A DNA stretch of 64,000 bases from Paenirhizobium naphthalenivorans (GCF_007992095.1 NZ_BJZP01000019.1:1-64000); one strand, 5' to 3'; shown: positions 31,612 to 40,615, numbered from the stretch's first letter. Translations and numbers: made by a program. Notes: generated from the letters alone by a model not told the origin.

Positions 31612-32301
31612 ATGTCTTCTGATACCGTACTTTCGCTTTCGGGCATCGACCGCCGCTATGGCCAGGGTGAGACGCTGCTTGCGATTCTCAAGGGCGCCAA
31701 TTTCAGTCTCAGGAGCGGCGAGACCGTCGCTCTGGTCGCACCTTCCGGCACGGGGAAATCCACGCTGCTGCATATCGCAGGTCTACTGGAGCACCCGGAT
31801 GCCGGCGAGGTAACGCTCGGCGGGCAGGCCTGTCAGGATCTTTCCGACGAGCGCCGCACGGCGATCCGTCGGAATTCTGTCGGCTTCGTCTACCAGTTCC
31901 ACCACTTGCTGCCGGAATTCTCAGCGCTGGAAAATATCATGATGCCGCAGCTCATTGCCGGCCTGTCGCGCGAGGAGGCTCGTGAGCGGGCCGCCCAATT
32001 GCTCGACTATATGCGCATCGGCCACCGCGGGGAGCATCGTCCGGCGGAGCTTTCCGGCGGCGAGCAGCAGCGCGTTGCAATCGCCCGCGCGGTGGCCAAT
32101 GCGCCACTTGTGCTGCTAGCTGATGAGCCGACCGGCAATCTCGATCCAGAGACGGCCTCCTATGTTTTCTCTGCACTGGAGGCCCTTGTGCGCCAGTCGG
32201 GTCTTGCGGCGCTGATCGCCACCCATAACCACGACATCGCGCGGCGGATGGATCGCTGCGTGACGCTGGTCGACGGGCAGATCGTGGATTATCAGATCTG
32301 A
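31612..32301 (+). CDS. lolD: lipoprotein-releasing system ATP-binding protein
   Basis: A 229-aa ABC ATPase. Walker A is APSGTGKST (about residues 45-53), the signature [14 protein letters not shown] (about 145-158), Walker [14 protein letters not shown] (about 164-176), and the switch His lies in ATHNHD. Follows lolC by 12 nt. Confidence 0.95.
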   Translation: MSSDTVLSLSGIDRRYGQGETLLAILKGANFSLRSGETVALVAPSGTGKSTLLHIAGLLEHPDAGEVTLGGQACQDLSDERRTAIRRNSVGFVYQFHHLLPEFSALENIMMPQLIAGLSREEARERAAQLLDYMRIGHRGEHRPAELSGGEQQRVAIARAVANAPLVLLADEPTGNLDPETASYVFSALEALVRQSGLAALIATHNHDIARRMDRCVTLVDGQIVDYQI

Positions 32302-32304
32302 ATT

Positions 32305-32341
32305 AGAGCGTTTCCAGCAAAAGTGTGTAGCGGTTTTCGCC
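32305..32341. repeat. rhizobial dispersed repeat, copy 1 (partial)
   Basis: Begins AGAGCG and contains CCAGCAAAAGTGTGTAGCGG followed by TTTT. The same core occurs at 39525-39594 with few changes. Copy 1 starts 3 bp after the lolD stop and seems to lack the 3' ATAGAGCG half. Confidence 0.7.
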
Positions 32342-32363
32342 GGTCTAGGTGGATGGCGTAGGC

Positions 32364-32650
32364 CTACTCAAGACCACCGGGTTTGTCGCCGATGTCGTCG
32401 GTCCAGCCCTCGACGGTCACCGATCTTGGGTCGACGCCGCGGGACGCGTCGTTTCTCTTCATCTTGCCGGTCGTTAGATTGTAGTCACAACTGCCTCCGG
32501 CCTCGGGTCGGGTGTGTCGTAGAAGGAATAGGTGTAGCCAGCGGCGATGAAGCGACCCTCGCCACAGGTGAGCGTCGGCGTCTGTTCCCAGCGGTTCCTG
32601 CCGATGCCGAAGTTCTGCGACGTTACCGCGATTGAGCCGTTTGCCAAGGC
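32364..32650 (-). pseudogene. frameshifted remnant of a hypothetical protein gene
   Basis: On the minus strand two adjacent frames give one continuous-looking protein. From about 32650 to 32505 one frame reads through SQNFGIGRNRWEQTPTL and FIAAGYTYSFYDT; near 32500-32512 it must shift by one base to continue as PEAGGSCDYNLTTGK down to the TAG at 32364. Neither frame has a start with a ribosome binding site and the 5' part is missing. The motif pattern resembles conserved exported hypothetical proteins of the order. Confidence 0.6.
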
Positions 32651-32921
32651 GCGGATCGCTGGGCCTGACCGGAGGTGCCGATGTCCGCATCATCGCCGAC
32701 GGCTGCGGCAAGCGGCGCCAGATCCTGTTCCTGTCACCGGACGCAGCCGAGGTCATCCGCCGGCGGGAAGTCCTCCGCCGCGAATGGCACCGCCGGCGTT
32801 GCCGTCCGTATTACCAGAAATTCCAGCCTTGCGACTGTGCGGCACTTCCAATCGAACTTGGTTGGTCAGCGTGTATCAATTGGACCTGGATGTCACCACT
32901 ATACCCAAACCAAATTTGGTG
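32651..32921. other. non-coding or decayed sequence before the 28-codon ORF
   Basis: A plus-strand open frame (32632-32925) contains a plausible protein-like stretch (RIIADGCGKRRQILFLSPDA), but it has no start signal and no family that I recognise. Probably another gene remnant. Confidence 0.35.
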
Positions 32922-32950
32922 TTGACGATAGAACAAAAATAGAACATAAA
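32922..32950 (+). promoter_or_regulatory. promoter with embedded LexA (SOS) box for the 28-aa ORF
   Basis: TTGACG (32922-32927), 17-bp spacer, CATAAA (32945-32950). Within and touching it lies GAAC-AAAAATA-GAAC (32931-32945), an exact GAAC-N7-GAAC box, the LexA operator of rhizobia. Bound LexA would block RNA polymerase. The box plus one base on each side agrees with the dinB box except at two spacer positions. Confidence 0.7.
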
Positions 32951-32977
32951 GGATACATAACGAGTAGGGAGATAGCC

Positions 32978-33064
32978 ATGACCGAAATTCTTCGTGACGT
33001 TGCAGCATTCGCCTCGATTTCCATGTTCGTCGCCAGCCTCTCGGTGATCATGCTGGCACTCTGA
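32978..33064 (+). CDS. 28-aa hydrophobic peptide, putative SOS-induced membrane protein
   Basis: An ORF of 28 codons: a polar N-terminus (MTEILRDVA) followed by a continuous hydrophobic segment from residue 10 to 28 (AFASISMFVASLSVIMLAL) that would form one membrane helix. AGGGAG at 32966-32971 sits six bases before the ATG, and a good promoter with an SOS box lies about 30 bp upstream, giving a predicted 5' leader of only about 20 nt. dnaE begins 133 bp downstream in the same direction. Its size, topology and control resemble Caulobacter SidA, a small SOS-induced division inhibitor; sequence homology is not claimed. Confidence 0.65.
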   Translation: MTEILRDVAAFASISMFVASLSVIMLAL

Positions 33065-33197
33065 CTTGCGCCAAACGCGGCCTCCGCTCTCTGCAAAACT
33101 GTAGAGATTGCGACAGCTGCCCAAACTGTTCTGGACTTCCCCTCCCGCACGGTGGAAAATCGCATGCGATTCAGATGCGTGACGGGGATTGAGTTCG

Positions 33198-36100
33198 ATG
33201 GCAGAGATGATCGAAGGCGGGGGCGAGGCGGAGCAGCCGGGCAAGGGGCCTGGTTTTGTCCACCTGCGTTTGCATTCCGCCTTTTCGTTGCTCGAAGGGG
33301 CTCTGCCGCTCAAGAAGATCCTCGGCAAGGCGGTTGCCGACGATCAGCCGGCGATTGCCATTACCGACACCAATAATCTCTTTGTTGCGCTCGAGTTTTC
33401 ACAGAAGGCGCTGGGCGACGGGTTGCAACCGATCATCGGTTGTCAGCTATCGATCGATATGGAGGATGGAGGGACGGAAAAGCGGGCCGGCCAATCCTTC
33501 GTGAGCGCCTATCCGGCGATCGTGCTTCTGGCCGCCGATGCTGATGGCTACGAGCGGCTGGTCGACCTGGTCAGTCGTGCCTATCTCGGTGGAGATTCAA
33601 GTCAGGCGGTGCATATCGCCATGTCCTGGCTTGATGAACTGGGCACCGGCGGTCTGATCGCGCTTACCGGTGCTGCGAAAGGTCCGATCGATGTGGCGCT
33701 CAAGGAGGGGCACCGCGCCCAGGCCGAGACGCGGCTCTTGGAGCTCAAGCGGCTGTTTGGCGATCGGCTTTATGTCGAACTGCAGCGTCATGGCGACTAT
33801 GACCGTCCCCACGAGCGACGCATGGTGCAGATGGCCTATGAGCACGACGTGCCGCTGGTCGCGACCAATGAGGCTTTTTTTCCCTCACGCGCCGATTATG
33901 AAGCGCACGACGCGCTGATGGCGGTCGCCCATAACGCGATCGTCTCCGACGACACCCGCTTTCGCCTGACGCCGGATCACTATCTCAAGAGCCGTCAGGA
34001 AATGCAGGCGCTGTTTGCCGATCTGCCCGAAGCTCTGGCCAACACGGTCGAGATCGCGCGCCGCTGTGCCTTCGTACTGGATACCCGCAAGCCTATCCTG
34101 CCGCGTTTCACCGGCGGCGCCAGTGATCCCCTTGAAGCCGAGCGCGCCGAAGCACTCGAACTGCGTCGTCAGGCGGAGGAGGGGCTGGACGGCCGGCTGG
34201 CGGCGCTGGGCATGGCGCCGGGCTACACGGAGAAGGACTATCGCGAGCGGCTGGAGTTCGAACTCTCGATCATCGAGCGCATGAAGTTCCCCGGCTACTT
34301 CCTGATCGTTTCCGACTTCATCAAATGGGCCAAGAGCCAGGATATTCCGGTCGGTCCGGGTCGTGGTTCGGGTGCGGGTTCGCTGGTTGCCTACGCGCTG
34401 ACGATCACCGACGTCGATCCCTTGCGTTTCTCGCTGCTGTTCGAGCGCTTCCTCAATCCGGAACGCGTGTCGATGCCTGACTTCGACATCGACTTTTGCC
34501 AGGATCGTCGCGAGGAAGTGATCCGTTACGTGCAGCGCAAGTATGGCCGCGAGCAGGTGGCGCAGATCATCACCTTCGGTTCGTTGCAGGCCCGTGCGGC
34601 GCTGCGCGACGTCGGGCGTGTGCTGGAGATGTCCTACGGGCAGGTCGACAAGATCTGCAAGTTGGTTCCGAACAACCCGGCCAATCCGACTCCGCTGTCC
34701 AAGGCGATCGAGGAAGAGCCCAAGCTGCGGGAGGCGGCCGAAGAGGAGCCGGTCGTCGCGCGCCTGCTCGACATCGCGCAGAAGATCGAGGGGCTCTATC
34801 GTCACGCCTCGACCCATGCCGCCGGCATCGTCATCGGCGATCGCCCGCTTTCCAAGCTGGTGCCTATGTATCGTGATCCGCGATCCGACATGCCGGTCAC
34901 CCAGTTCAACATGAAGTGGGTCGAGCAGGCGGGCCTTGTCAAGTTCGACTTTCTCGGGCTGAAGACGCTGACGGTGCTGAAGACAGCCGTCGATTTTGTC
35001 CGGGAGCAGCGCGGTATCAAGGTCGATCTGGCGGCTATCCCGCTTGATGACAAGCCGACCTACGACATGCTGTCCCGCGGTGAGACCGTCGGCGTGTTCC
35101 AGGTGGAAAGTGCCGGTATGCGCAAGGCGCTGATCGGCATGCGGCCGGACTGCATCGAGGATATCATCGCGCTGGTCGCGCTCTACCGCCCGGGCCCAAT
35201 GGAGAACATCCCGGTCTACAACGCCCGCAAGCACGGTGAGGAGGAGATCGAGTCGATCCATCCGATGATCGACTACCTGCTCAAGGAGACGCAGGGCGTT
35301 ATTGTCTACCAGGAGCAGGTCATGCAGATCGCTCAGGTTCTGTCGGGCTACTCGCTCGGCGAGGCCGACCTTCTGCGCCGCGCAATGGGCAAGAAGATCA
35401 AAGAGGAGATGGACAAGCAGCGCGCCCGCTTTGTCGAAGGCGCCGTCAAGAACGGCGTATCCAAACCTCAGTCCGATAATATCTTCGATCTGCTCGCCAA
35501 ATTCGCCAACTACGGTTTTAACAAATCGCATGCGGCCGCCTATGCCATTGTCTCCTATCAGACCGCCTATATGAAGGCGCACTATCCGACCGAGTTCCTT
35601 GCCGCGTCGATGACGCTCGATATGGCGAATACGGAAAAACTCAATGATTTCCGGCAGGATGCCAACCGTCTTGATATCGAGGTCGTGCCGCCCTCGGTGC
35701 AGACTTCATTCCGCCATTTCCAGGCAGGACCGAGCCGTATCTATTATGCGCTCGCAGCGCTCAAGGGTGTCGGCGATTCCGCAGTCCAGCACATCGTCGA
35801 GGTGAGGGGGGACAAGCCGTTTGAATCGATCGAGGACTTCTGCCTTCGCATCGATCCGAAGCAGGTGAACCGCCGTGTTTTCGAAAGTCTTATTTTCGCC
35901 GGCGCTTTCGATTGCTTCGGGCGAGATCGAGCCGAACTGGTGGGTGGCCTTGACCGGATTCTTGGTTATGCTCAGCGCGCCCAGGAGAACGCGGTCAGCG
36001 GACAGTCCGACATGTTCGGTTCGGGCGCGGCAAGCGGCCCGGAACGCATTTCGTTCCCGACCTATTCGGCTTGGTTGCCATCGGAAAAGCTGATGCGCGA

Positions 36101-36698
36101 ATTCCAGGTTCTGGGCTTCTACCTGACCGCCCATCCGCTTGATTCCTATCGCTCGCTGCTCGACAAGATGCGGGTGCAGAACTTTGCCGATTTTTCCCAG
36201 TCGGTGCGCCAGGGGGCGACGGCGGGCCGGCTCGCCGGCACGGTGATCGCACGGCAGGAGCGCAAGACGCGTACCGGCAACAAGATGGGAATCGTCACCT
36301 TTTCCGACGCTTCCGGCCAGTATGAGGCGGTACTGTTCTCCGAAGGTCTGAACCAATACCGCGATCTGCTCGAATCCGGCAAGTCGCTGGTCATCACGGT
36401 GGCTGCGGAAGAACGGCCGGAAGGGATTGGCTTGCGCATCCAGACCGCACAGTCATTGGAGGAAAAGTCGGTTCAGATGCAGAAGGCGCTGCGCGTCTAT
36501 GTGCGCGATTCCGGTCCGCTGAAGACGGTCGCCGCTCATTTGAACACGCGCGGCGACGGCCTGGTTTCCTTCATTGTCATCAAGGATGACGGCCAGCGGG
36601 AGATTGAGGTCGAACTCACCGAGAAATACCGGATCTCGCCGGAAATCGCCGCCGCCATGCGCTCGGCGCCGGGTGTGATCGACGTCGAGCTGGTCTGA
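33198..36698 (+). CDS. dnaE: DNA polymerase III subunit alpha
   Basis: A 1166-aa replicative polymerase. PHP domain from about residue 15 (FVHLRLHSAFSLLEGA), catalytic aspartates in MPDFDIDFCQDRR (about residues 422-434), palm/finger regions, a helix-hairpin-helix segment near 840-870, and an OB domain with RLAGTVIARQERKTRTGNK (about 1015-1033). Length and order match DnaE1 rather than the error-prone DnaE2. ATG 33198 is preferred over the upstream TTG at 33189. Confidence 0.96.
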   Translation: MAEMIEGGGEAEQPGKGPGFVHLRLHSAFSLLEGALPLKKILGKAVADDQPAIAITDTNNLFVALEFSQKALGDGLQPIIGCQLSIDMEDGGTEKRAGQSFVSAYPAIVLLAADADGYERLVDLVSRAYLGGDSSQAVHIAMSWLDELGTGGLIALTGAAKGPIDVALKEGHRAQAETRLLELKRLFGDRLYVELQRHGDYDRPHERRMVQMAYEHDVPLVATNEAFFPSRADYEAHDALMAVAHNAIVSDDTRFRLTPDHYLKSRQEMQALFADLPEALANTVEIARRCAFVLDTRKPILPRFTGGASDPLEAERAEALELRRQAEEGLDGRLAALGMAPGYTEKDYRERLEFELSIIERMKFPGYFLIVSDFIKWAKSQDIPVGPGRGSGAGSLVAYALTITDVDPLRFSLLFERFLNPERVSMPDFDIDFCQDRREEVIRYVQRKYGREQVAQIITFGSLQARAALRDVGRVLEMSYGQVDKICKLVPNNPANPTPLSKAIEEEPKLREAAEEEPVVARLLDIAQKIEGLYRHASTHAAGIVIGDRPLSKLVPMYRDPRSDMPVTQFNMKWVEQAGLVKFDFLGLKTLTVLKTAVDFVREQRGIKVDLAAIPLDDKPTYDMLSRGETVGVFQVESAGMRKALIGMRPDCIEDIIALVALYRPGPMENIPVYNARKHGEEEIESIHPMIDYLLKETQGVIVYQEQVMQIAQVLSGYSLGEADLLRRAMGKKIKEEMDKQRARFVEGAVKNGVSKPQSDNIFDLLAKFANYGFNKSHAAAYAIVSYQTAYMKAHYPTEFLAASMTLDMANTEKLNDFRQDANRLDIEVVPPSVQTSFRHFQAGPSRIYYALAALKGVGDSAVQHIVEVRGDKPFESIEDFCLRIDPKQVNRRVFESLIFAGAFDCFGRDRAELVGGLDRILGYAQRAQENAVSGQSDMFGSGAASGPERISFPTYSAWLPSEKLMREFQVLGFYLTAHPLDSYRSLLDKMRVQNFADFSQSVRQGATAGRLAGTVIARQERKTRTGNKMGIVTFSDASGQYEAVLFSEGLNQYRDLLESGKSLVITVAAEERPEGIGLRIQTAQSLEEKSVQMQKALRVYVRDSGPLKTVAAHLNTRGDGLVSFIVIKDDGQREIEVELTEKYRISPEIAAAMRSAPGVIDVELV

Positions 36699-36699
36699 T

Positions 36700-36717
36700 C
36701 GGTCGCCGGAGCGACCG
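36700..36717. terminator. compact hairpin between convergent dnaE and L,D-transpeptidase genes
   Basis: CGGTCGC-CGGA-GCGACCG fills nearly the whole 19-bp gap between the two stop codons. No U-tract; probably a shared 3' end structure. Confidence 0.5.
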
Positions 36718-37965
36718 TCAGGCCTTCGGCTTGCTGTGGGTGATGGTGATGAAGTCCGTGCCGGCGCCCGTCTCGGGGCCCATTCCGGTATCGGAGATCG
36801 TCAGAGATGTGCCTTCGCTCATCAGTGTTTCAATCCGGTGCCGAACGTCGTCGGGAATCGTGATCCGGTCAAGCGCGGTGGCTGCGTCGTAGGTGGTGGT
36901 GTCGTCTGCCTGCGTGGTGATGCCGAGACGCTTGGCAGTCGCGCTGGAGAGATGGTTTTCCAGCGTCAGTGCCTGCCAGGATGCCTTGCCGCCGTAGCGA
37001 TCGACATTCACAGCTTCGATGAAATGGGTGCCGAGTGCGATCTGCGGATCGGCGATGCCGACCGGTGCCTCGAACAGCGGCTTGAACTTCTGTCGTACCA
37101 GAATCTGGCCAAGCGGTGGTTCACCCCTGCCAGCGCTCTTGTAGAGCGCACCGAGAAACCCTTGCGTGATCAGATCGCCCCGGGTGCTGAGACCTTTCCA
37201 GCGCTTGAAGCCATTGACCGCTGCGATCGTCATCTTGCCGATATGGCCGTCCGGGGTACCGGCATCGAAGCCGAGTTCGCCGAGCAGCGCCTGCGCGTCG
37301 ATCAGCGTCTCGCGCTGGCTGCGGCGGGTGATCAGGATGCGTAGCGGCGGCTGTTCCTCAAGTACAACCTTGGCCTGCGCACCGGCCTTCGGCAATACGT
37401 CTGCCATGGCGACTTCGACGGACTTCAGTGAGGCGTCGATTGTGCTCGGGCGCAATTCGGCATCTGACAGCAACTGGCCTTCCGGTTGCGGAACGCGCGG
37501 GCTGAACAAGGTCGCATGTTCAAAGGGCAGGGGCGTGACCTTATTGTCGGTGATGATCACGTGCACACCGCGTTCAGTCATGCCGTAGAGTTGTTTGGCG
37601 AAGCTCCGGGGAAGCCGGATGCAGCCGTGCGACGCCGGATAGCGCGGGACGCTGTTTGATTCGTGCAGGGCGATGCCGGACCAGGTCAGCCGCTGCATCC
37701 ACGGCATGGGCGCGCTCGAGTAGAGATTGGATTCGTGATACCTGCTCTTCTCGAGGATGGAGAAAATGCCGGAAGGCGTGGTGTGGCCCGGCTTGCCGGT
37801 CGATACCCGCGATGTGGCCACCACTTGGTCTCCGTCATAGACAACGAGAGACTGTTCGGCCTTTGAAACGATGATCTGGTAGGCGGCGTTTCCACCAGCG
37901 AGCGCTGGCGCCGCGAGAACGGTCGCGGAGAGAAGGCCAAGAGAAGCGGCCAGCGACTTGAGCAT
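36718..37965 (-). CDS. L,D-transpeptidase (YkuD family) with peptidoglycan-binding domain
   Basis: A 415-aa secreted enzyme. Signal peptide residues 1-22 (cleavage after PALA); YkuD domain about residues 28-140 with the catalytic SHGCIRLP motif (His and Cys about 110-117); a peptidoglycan-binding-like domain at about 200-265 (DAQALLGELGFDAG...); the C-terminal 140 residues are of unclear role. Makes 3-3 cross-links in murein or attaches proteins. Start 37965 is preceded by AAGGGAT. Confidence 0.92.
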   Translation of the reverse strand: MLKSLAASLGLLSATVLAAPALAGGNAAYQIIVSKAEQSLVVYDGDQVVATSRVSTGKPGHTTPSGIFSILEKSRYHESNLYSSAPMPWMQRLTWSGIALHESNSVPRYPASHGCIRLPRSFAKQLYGMTERGVHVIITDNKVTPLPFEHATLFSPRVPQPEGQLLSDAELRPSTIDASLKSVEVAMADVLPKAGAQAKVVLEEQPPLRILITRRSQRETLIDAQALLGELGFDAGTPDGHIGKMTIAAVNGFKRWKGLSTRGDLITQGFLGALYKSAGRGEPPLGQILVRQKFKPLFEAPVGIADPQIALGTHFIEAVNVDRYGGKASWQALTLENHLSSATAKRLGITTQADDTTTYDAATALDRITIPDDVRHRIETLMSEGTSLTISDTGMGPETGAGTDFITITHSKPKA

Positions 37966-38087
37966 GATACGGGATCCCTTACGCAATACGAGTTTCAGCA
38001 GACTATAATTTGATGCTTAAGGAAAGTTTGAGGAAAATTCGATATTCACGAACTCGTGTAGGTGGCGGGGGATGTTATAAGTATAAC

Positions 38088-39386
38088 CTAGCGCTTCCGA
38101 GTATTCTCGGCACTTGGGAACGTGTATCCCGTTTGAACGCTTGCCTTGCCGAATTTGTCCCGGAGTTTGTCCATGGCAGCCTCCGCGGCGGCGCGACGTC
38201 GCGCCGTCTCGTCGACGAGGTCGGGCGGGTCGGCGAACGCCTCGTCCTGAAGATCCGTTACGCCGATGCCGATCAGACGGAAGCGCGTCCCGTCGGCTTC
38301 CTTTTCCAGCAGCGTCAGCCCGATGCGGAAGATCCTGTCCGCCAGCTGGGTCGGGTCTTCAAGACGCCGGTTGCGCGTTCTTCCCTTGAAATCGGCCGTC
38401 TTGAGCTTGAGGACCACGGTCTGCCCGGCAATACCGCTCTTCTTCAGCCGCCAGGCAACCTTTTCGGACAGGACGCGCAGATGCGGCACGAGTTCCTCAT
38501 GGCGCCCAATATCATCGAAGAATGTGGTTTCTGCTGAAACGCTCTTGGCTGCGTCGTTGAGGTGCACTTCCCGATCATCAAGGCCGCGCGACAGCCGATA
38601 GAGACGCTGCCCCATTGTGCCATAGCGCCGCATCAGGTCGTTTTCCTCCATCGTCTGCAACTGCCCCACGGTGCGGATGCCGTCTCGCTCCAGCGTAGCG
38701 GCAAAGGCCTTGCCGACGCCCCAGATGGTCGTCACCGGCCGCGGCGCGAGGAAGCTCAGGGCCTCGGCCTCTCCGATCACGGAAAAGCCACGCGGCTTCT
38801 GAAGGTCGGAGGCCACCTTGGCGAGGAACTTGCAGTAGGAAAGGCCGATCGAAACGCTAATACCGACCTCCTGCTCGACGCGGCGGGCAAATCTGGCCAG
38901 AACCCGTGCCGGCGGGTCGTGGTGCATGCGCTCCGTGCCCTTCAGCTCGAGAAATGCCTCATCGATCGAGAGAGGCTGCACGAGTGGCGTCAACTCTTCC
39001 ATCATCGAGCGGACCTGTCGCCCGACGCGGGCGTATTTCTCCATGTCTGGCTTTATCACCACGGCGCAAGGACAGGCCTCCAGCGCCTTGAACATCGGCA
39101 TGGCCGAACGGACGCCATGAACGCGTGCGATATAGCAGGCAGTGGAGACAACGCCGCGCTTGCCCCCACCGATAATAACCGGCTTGTCGACAAGATCGGG
39201 ATTGTCGCGCTTTTCGATGGAGGCATAGAAGGCATCGCAGTCGATATGCGCAAGCGTCAGTCGATAAAGCTCAGGATGGTAGACAAGGCGAGGGCTACCG
39301 CAGGCTCGGCAGCGTGACCGCCCCTCCGGCTGCCCTGTCAGGCAGTCGCGACAAAAGCCGGGAGAGGGGATCGCATCATCTGACAT
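38088..39386 (-). CDS. dinB: DNA polymerase IV (Y family) with N-terminal Cys motif
   Basis: A 432-aa translesion polymerase. Catalytic residues lie in [17 protein letters not shown] (about residues 44-60) and [10 protein letters not shown] (about 140-149). The N-terminal 40 residues form a zinc-finger-like CRDC-x12-CRAC element found in one subset of alphaproteobacterial DinB proteins. An SOS box lies 6 bp before the start codon. No ribosome binding site is seen between box and ATG, so initiation on a very short leader is likely. It ends about 120 bp from the L,D-transpeptidase gene. Confidence 0.94.
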   Translation of the reverse strand: MSDDAIPSPGFCRDCLTGQPEGRSRCRACGSPRLVYHPELYRLTLAHIDCDAFYASIEKRDNPDLVDKPVIIGGGKRGVVSTACYIARVHGVRSAMPMFKALEACPCAVVIKPDMEKYARVGRQVRSMMEELTPLVQPLSIDEAFLELKGTERMHHDPPARVLARFARRVEQEVGISVSIGLSYCKFLAKVASDLQKPRGFSVIGEAEALSFLAPRPVTTIWGVGKAFAATLERDGIRTVGQLQTMEENDLMRRYGTMGQRLYRLSRGLDDREVHLNDAAKSVSAETTFFDDIGRHEELVPHLRVLSEKVAWRLKKSGIAGQTVVLKLKTADFKGRTRNRRLEDPTQLADRIFRIGLTLLEKEADGTRFRLIGIGVTDLQDEAFADPPDLVDETARRRAAAEAAMDKLRDKFGKASVQTGYTFPSAENTRKR

Positions 39387-39391
39387 GGTCG

Positions 39392-39406
39392 GAACAAAGA
39401 TTGAAC
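39392..39406 (-). promoter_or_regulatory. LexA (SOS) box of dinB
   Basis: GAAC-AAAGATT-GAAC on plus (GTTC-N7-GTTC on minus), an exact match to the alphaproteobacterial LexA operator. It sits just downstream of the predicted transcription start. Confidence 0.85.
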
Positions 39407-39413
39407 ATCATAA

Positions 39414-39442
39414 GATTAGGCGCTCGCCTTTCCTAAGGCAAG
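39414..39442 (-). promoter_or_regulatory. dinB promoter
   Basis: On minus, CTTGCC (39442-39437), 17-bp spacer, CTAATC (39419-39414). The predicted start lies about 20 bp before the ATG, so LexA bound at 39392-39406 would block initiation or escape. Confidence 0.5.
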
Positions 39443-39524
39443 GGAGTGGGTCTGTGTTGTTCGAAGGTATTTTCCGCTGTCCTCAGTGTCGCCTATTGTC
39501 AGCTTGTGCGAACCAGTCACCCCA

Positions 39525-39594
39525 GAGCGATCCCAGCAAAAATGTGTAGCGGTTTTGTGGTTTCACTTGAGGATAGACAAATAGATAGAGCGTC
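39525..39594. repeat. rhizobial dispersed repeat, copy 2 (about 70 bp)
   Basis: Starts GAGCGATCCCAGCAAAAATG, continues TGTAGCGGTTTTG and ends AATAGATAGAGCGTC. From memory this matches the GAGCG...ATAGAGCG type of short repeat scattered through Rhizobiaceae chromosomes. It lies in the 299-bp gap 39387-39685, which otherwise holds only the dinB promoter. Confidence 0.7.
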
Positions 39595-39685
39595 GCAGGC
39601 GACTCGGTTTTCACCGGTGGTGCTCCAGCGGCGACATGCACATGCCGTTTGCTGGCAATCGCCTCCCTCCCGGTAAAATCACGGA

Positions 39686-40321
39686 TCAGGACAGGATATG
39701 AGCGATGATCAGCGTTTCCGCTTCTGTCCAATTCTGCACCCGGTGGACATGGCCAGCGGCGACGGGTGCGAACTTGTGTATAGCGACAGACGGAGGCAGG
39801 TGAATGAGCAGACTGTCCGGTACATGCTCGCCCACCGAATGCAGGTTATGTACCATATCGTCGACGAAAGCGACGGGGAGGGGGCGGTCGTTGTGAAGGC
39901 GTTGGACGACGGGCCCTTTCGGTTCCTCCAAGGCGATCAGCGGATAGTTGAGCCCGAAACGCTCAAGCAGCTGTCTGCGCGCTTTTGCGTGACGCGGCGG
40001 CATTGCGGTCAGGAACACCAGGTCGGCCTCCTTGGCAAGGCGTTGCAGCGTCTCGGGCACGCCGACGAACGGCTTCTGCCACGCCTCCTGCGCGGCGAAA
40101 AAGGAATCGATCAGCCCGCTGACGCTCCTGTCGTCGACCATCGTTTCGGCTTTCTTGTCGATGATGTTGCCGTGCAGTCGGAAGGATCGGGACAACAGCC
40201 GGTGACCACGGCTTTCGAGGAACGCCTGGAAGGGAGTGACGAATTCCAGCACAACGTCATCGACGTCGCACATCACGAGTGGTCGTTCTCCCAGCCGGAT
40301 TGTGCCGCGCCCGTCCGTCAT
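39686..40321 (-). CDS. HAD-family hydrolase
   Basis: A 211-aa haloacid-dehalogenase-fold protein. The nucleophile motif is MCDVDDVVLEF (Asp about residues 19-22), motif II lies in VFLTAMPPRH, and a late acidic motif VAFVDDMVHN corresponds to motif IV. The substrate is unknown. Its ATG abuts the stop codon of the DUF3572 gene with no gap, so the two are co-transcribed. Confidence 0.85.
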   Translation of the reverse strand: MTDGRGTIRLGERPLVMCDVDDVVLEFVTPFQAFLESRGHRLLSRSFRLHGNIIDKKAETMVDDRSVSGLIDSFFAAQEAWQKPFVGVPETLQRLAKEADLVFLTAMPPRHAKARRQLLERFGLNYPLIALEEPKGPVVQRLHNDRPLPVAFVDDMVHNLHSVGEHVPDSLLIHLPPSVAIHKFAPVAAGHVHRVQNWTEAETLIIAHILS

Positions 40322-40615
40322 TCAGTATTCGCCCGAACCAAGCGTCGGGCCGGTATAATGATGCGCCGCGTTGACCACCGCCTCGGGCTCGATGTCGGTC
40401 GCTGAGCAGAAGGCCATGAGGGTCGGTTCGTGTGCCATCAGGAAATCGAGCATTCCTGCCATGAAAGCCGGGTCGCGAATCGATTGGCGCAATTGGTCAG
40501 GTCGCGTACCCGACAGTGCGAGAAAGCGCCCCAGCATGTCGGGTTCATTCGCCAGCCAGCCGAGCACGGCGATGGCGGTTTCGTCGGCAGAGGCAGGTAT
40601 GCTGCTGTTTTTCAT
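40322..40615 (-). CDS. DUF3572 family protein
   Basis: A 97-aa soluble helical protein matching DUF3572 (AIAVLGWLANEPDMLGRFLALSG and a C-terminal LMAHEPTLMAFC). Function unknown. The family is commonly encoded next to divK in alphaproteobacteria, as here, where it is divergent from divK with a 131-bp shared promoter region. Confidence 0.88.
   Translation of the reverse strand: MKNSSIPASADETAIAVLGWLANEPDMLGRFLALSGTRPDQLRQSIRDPAFMAGMLDFLMAHEPTLMAFCSATDIEPEAVVNAAHHYTGPTLGSGEY

Noticed and set aside
32632..32925. 97-codon plus ORF
   Set aside because: Partly protein-like but lacks a start and overlaps the promoter of the 28-codon ORF; treated as a remnant.
33885..35582. 565-codon open frame antisense to dnaE
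   Set aside because: Shadow of the dnaE coding frame; no domain and no start signals.
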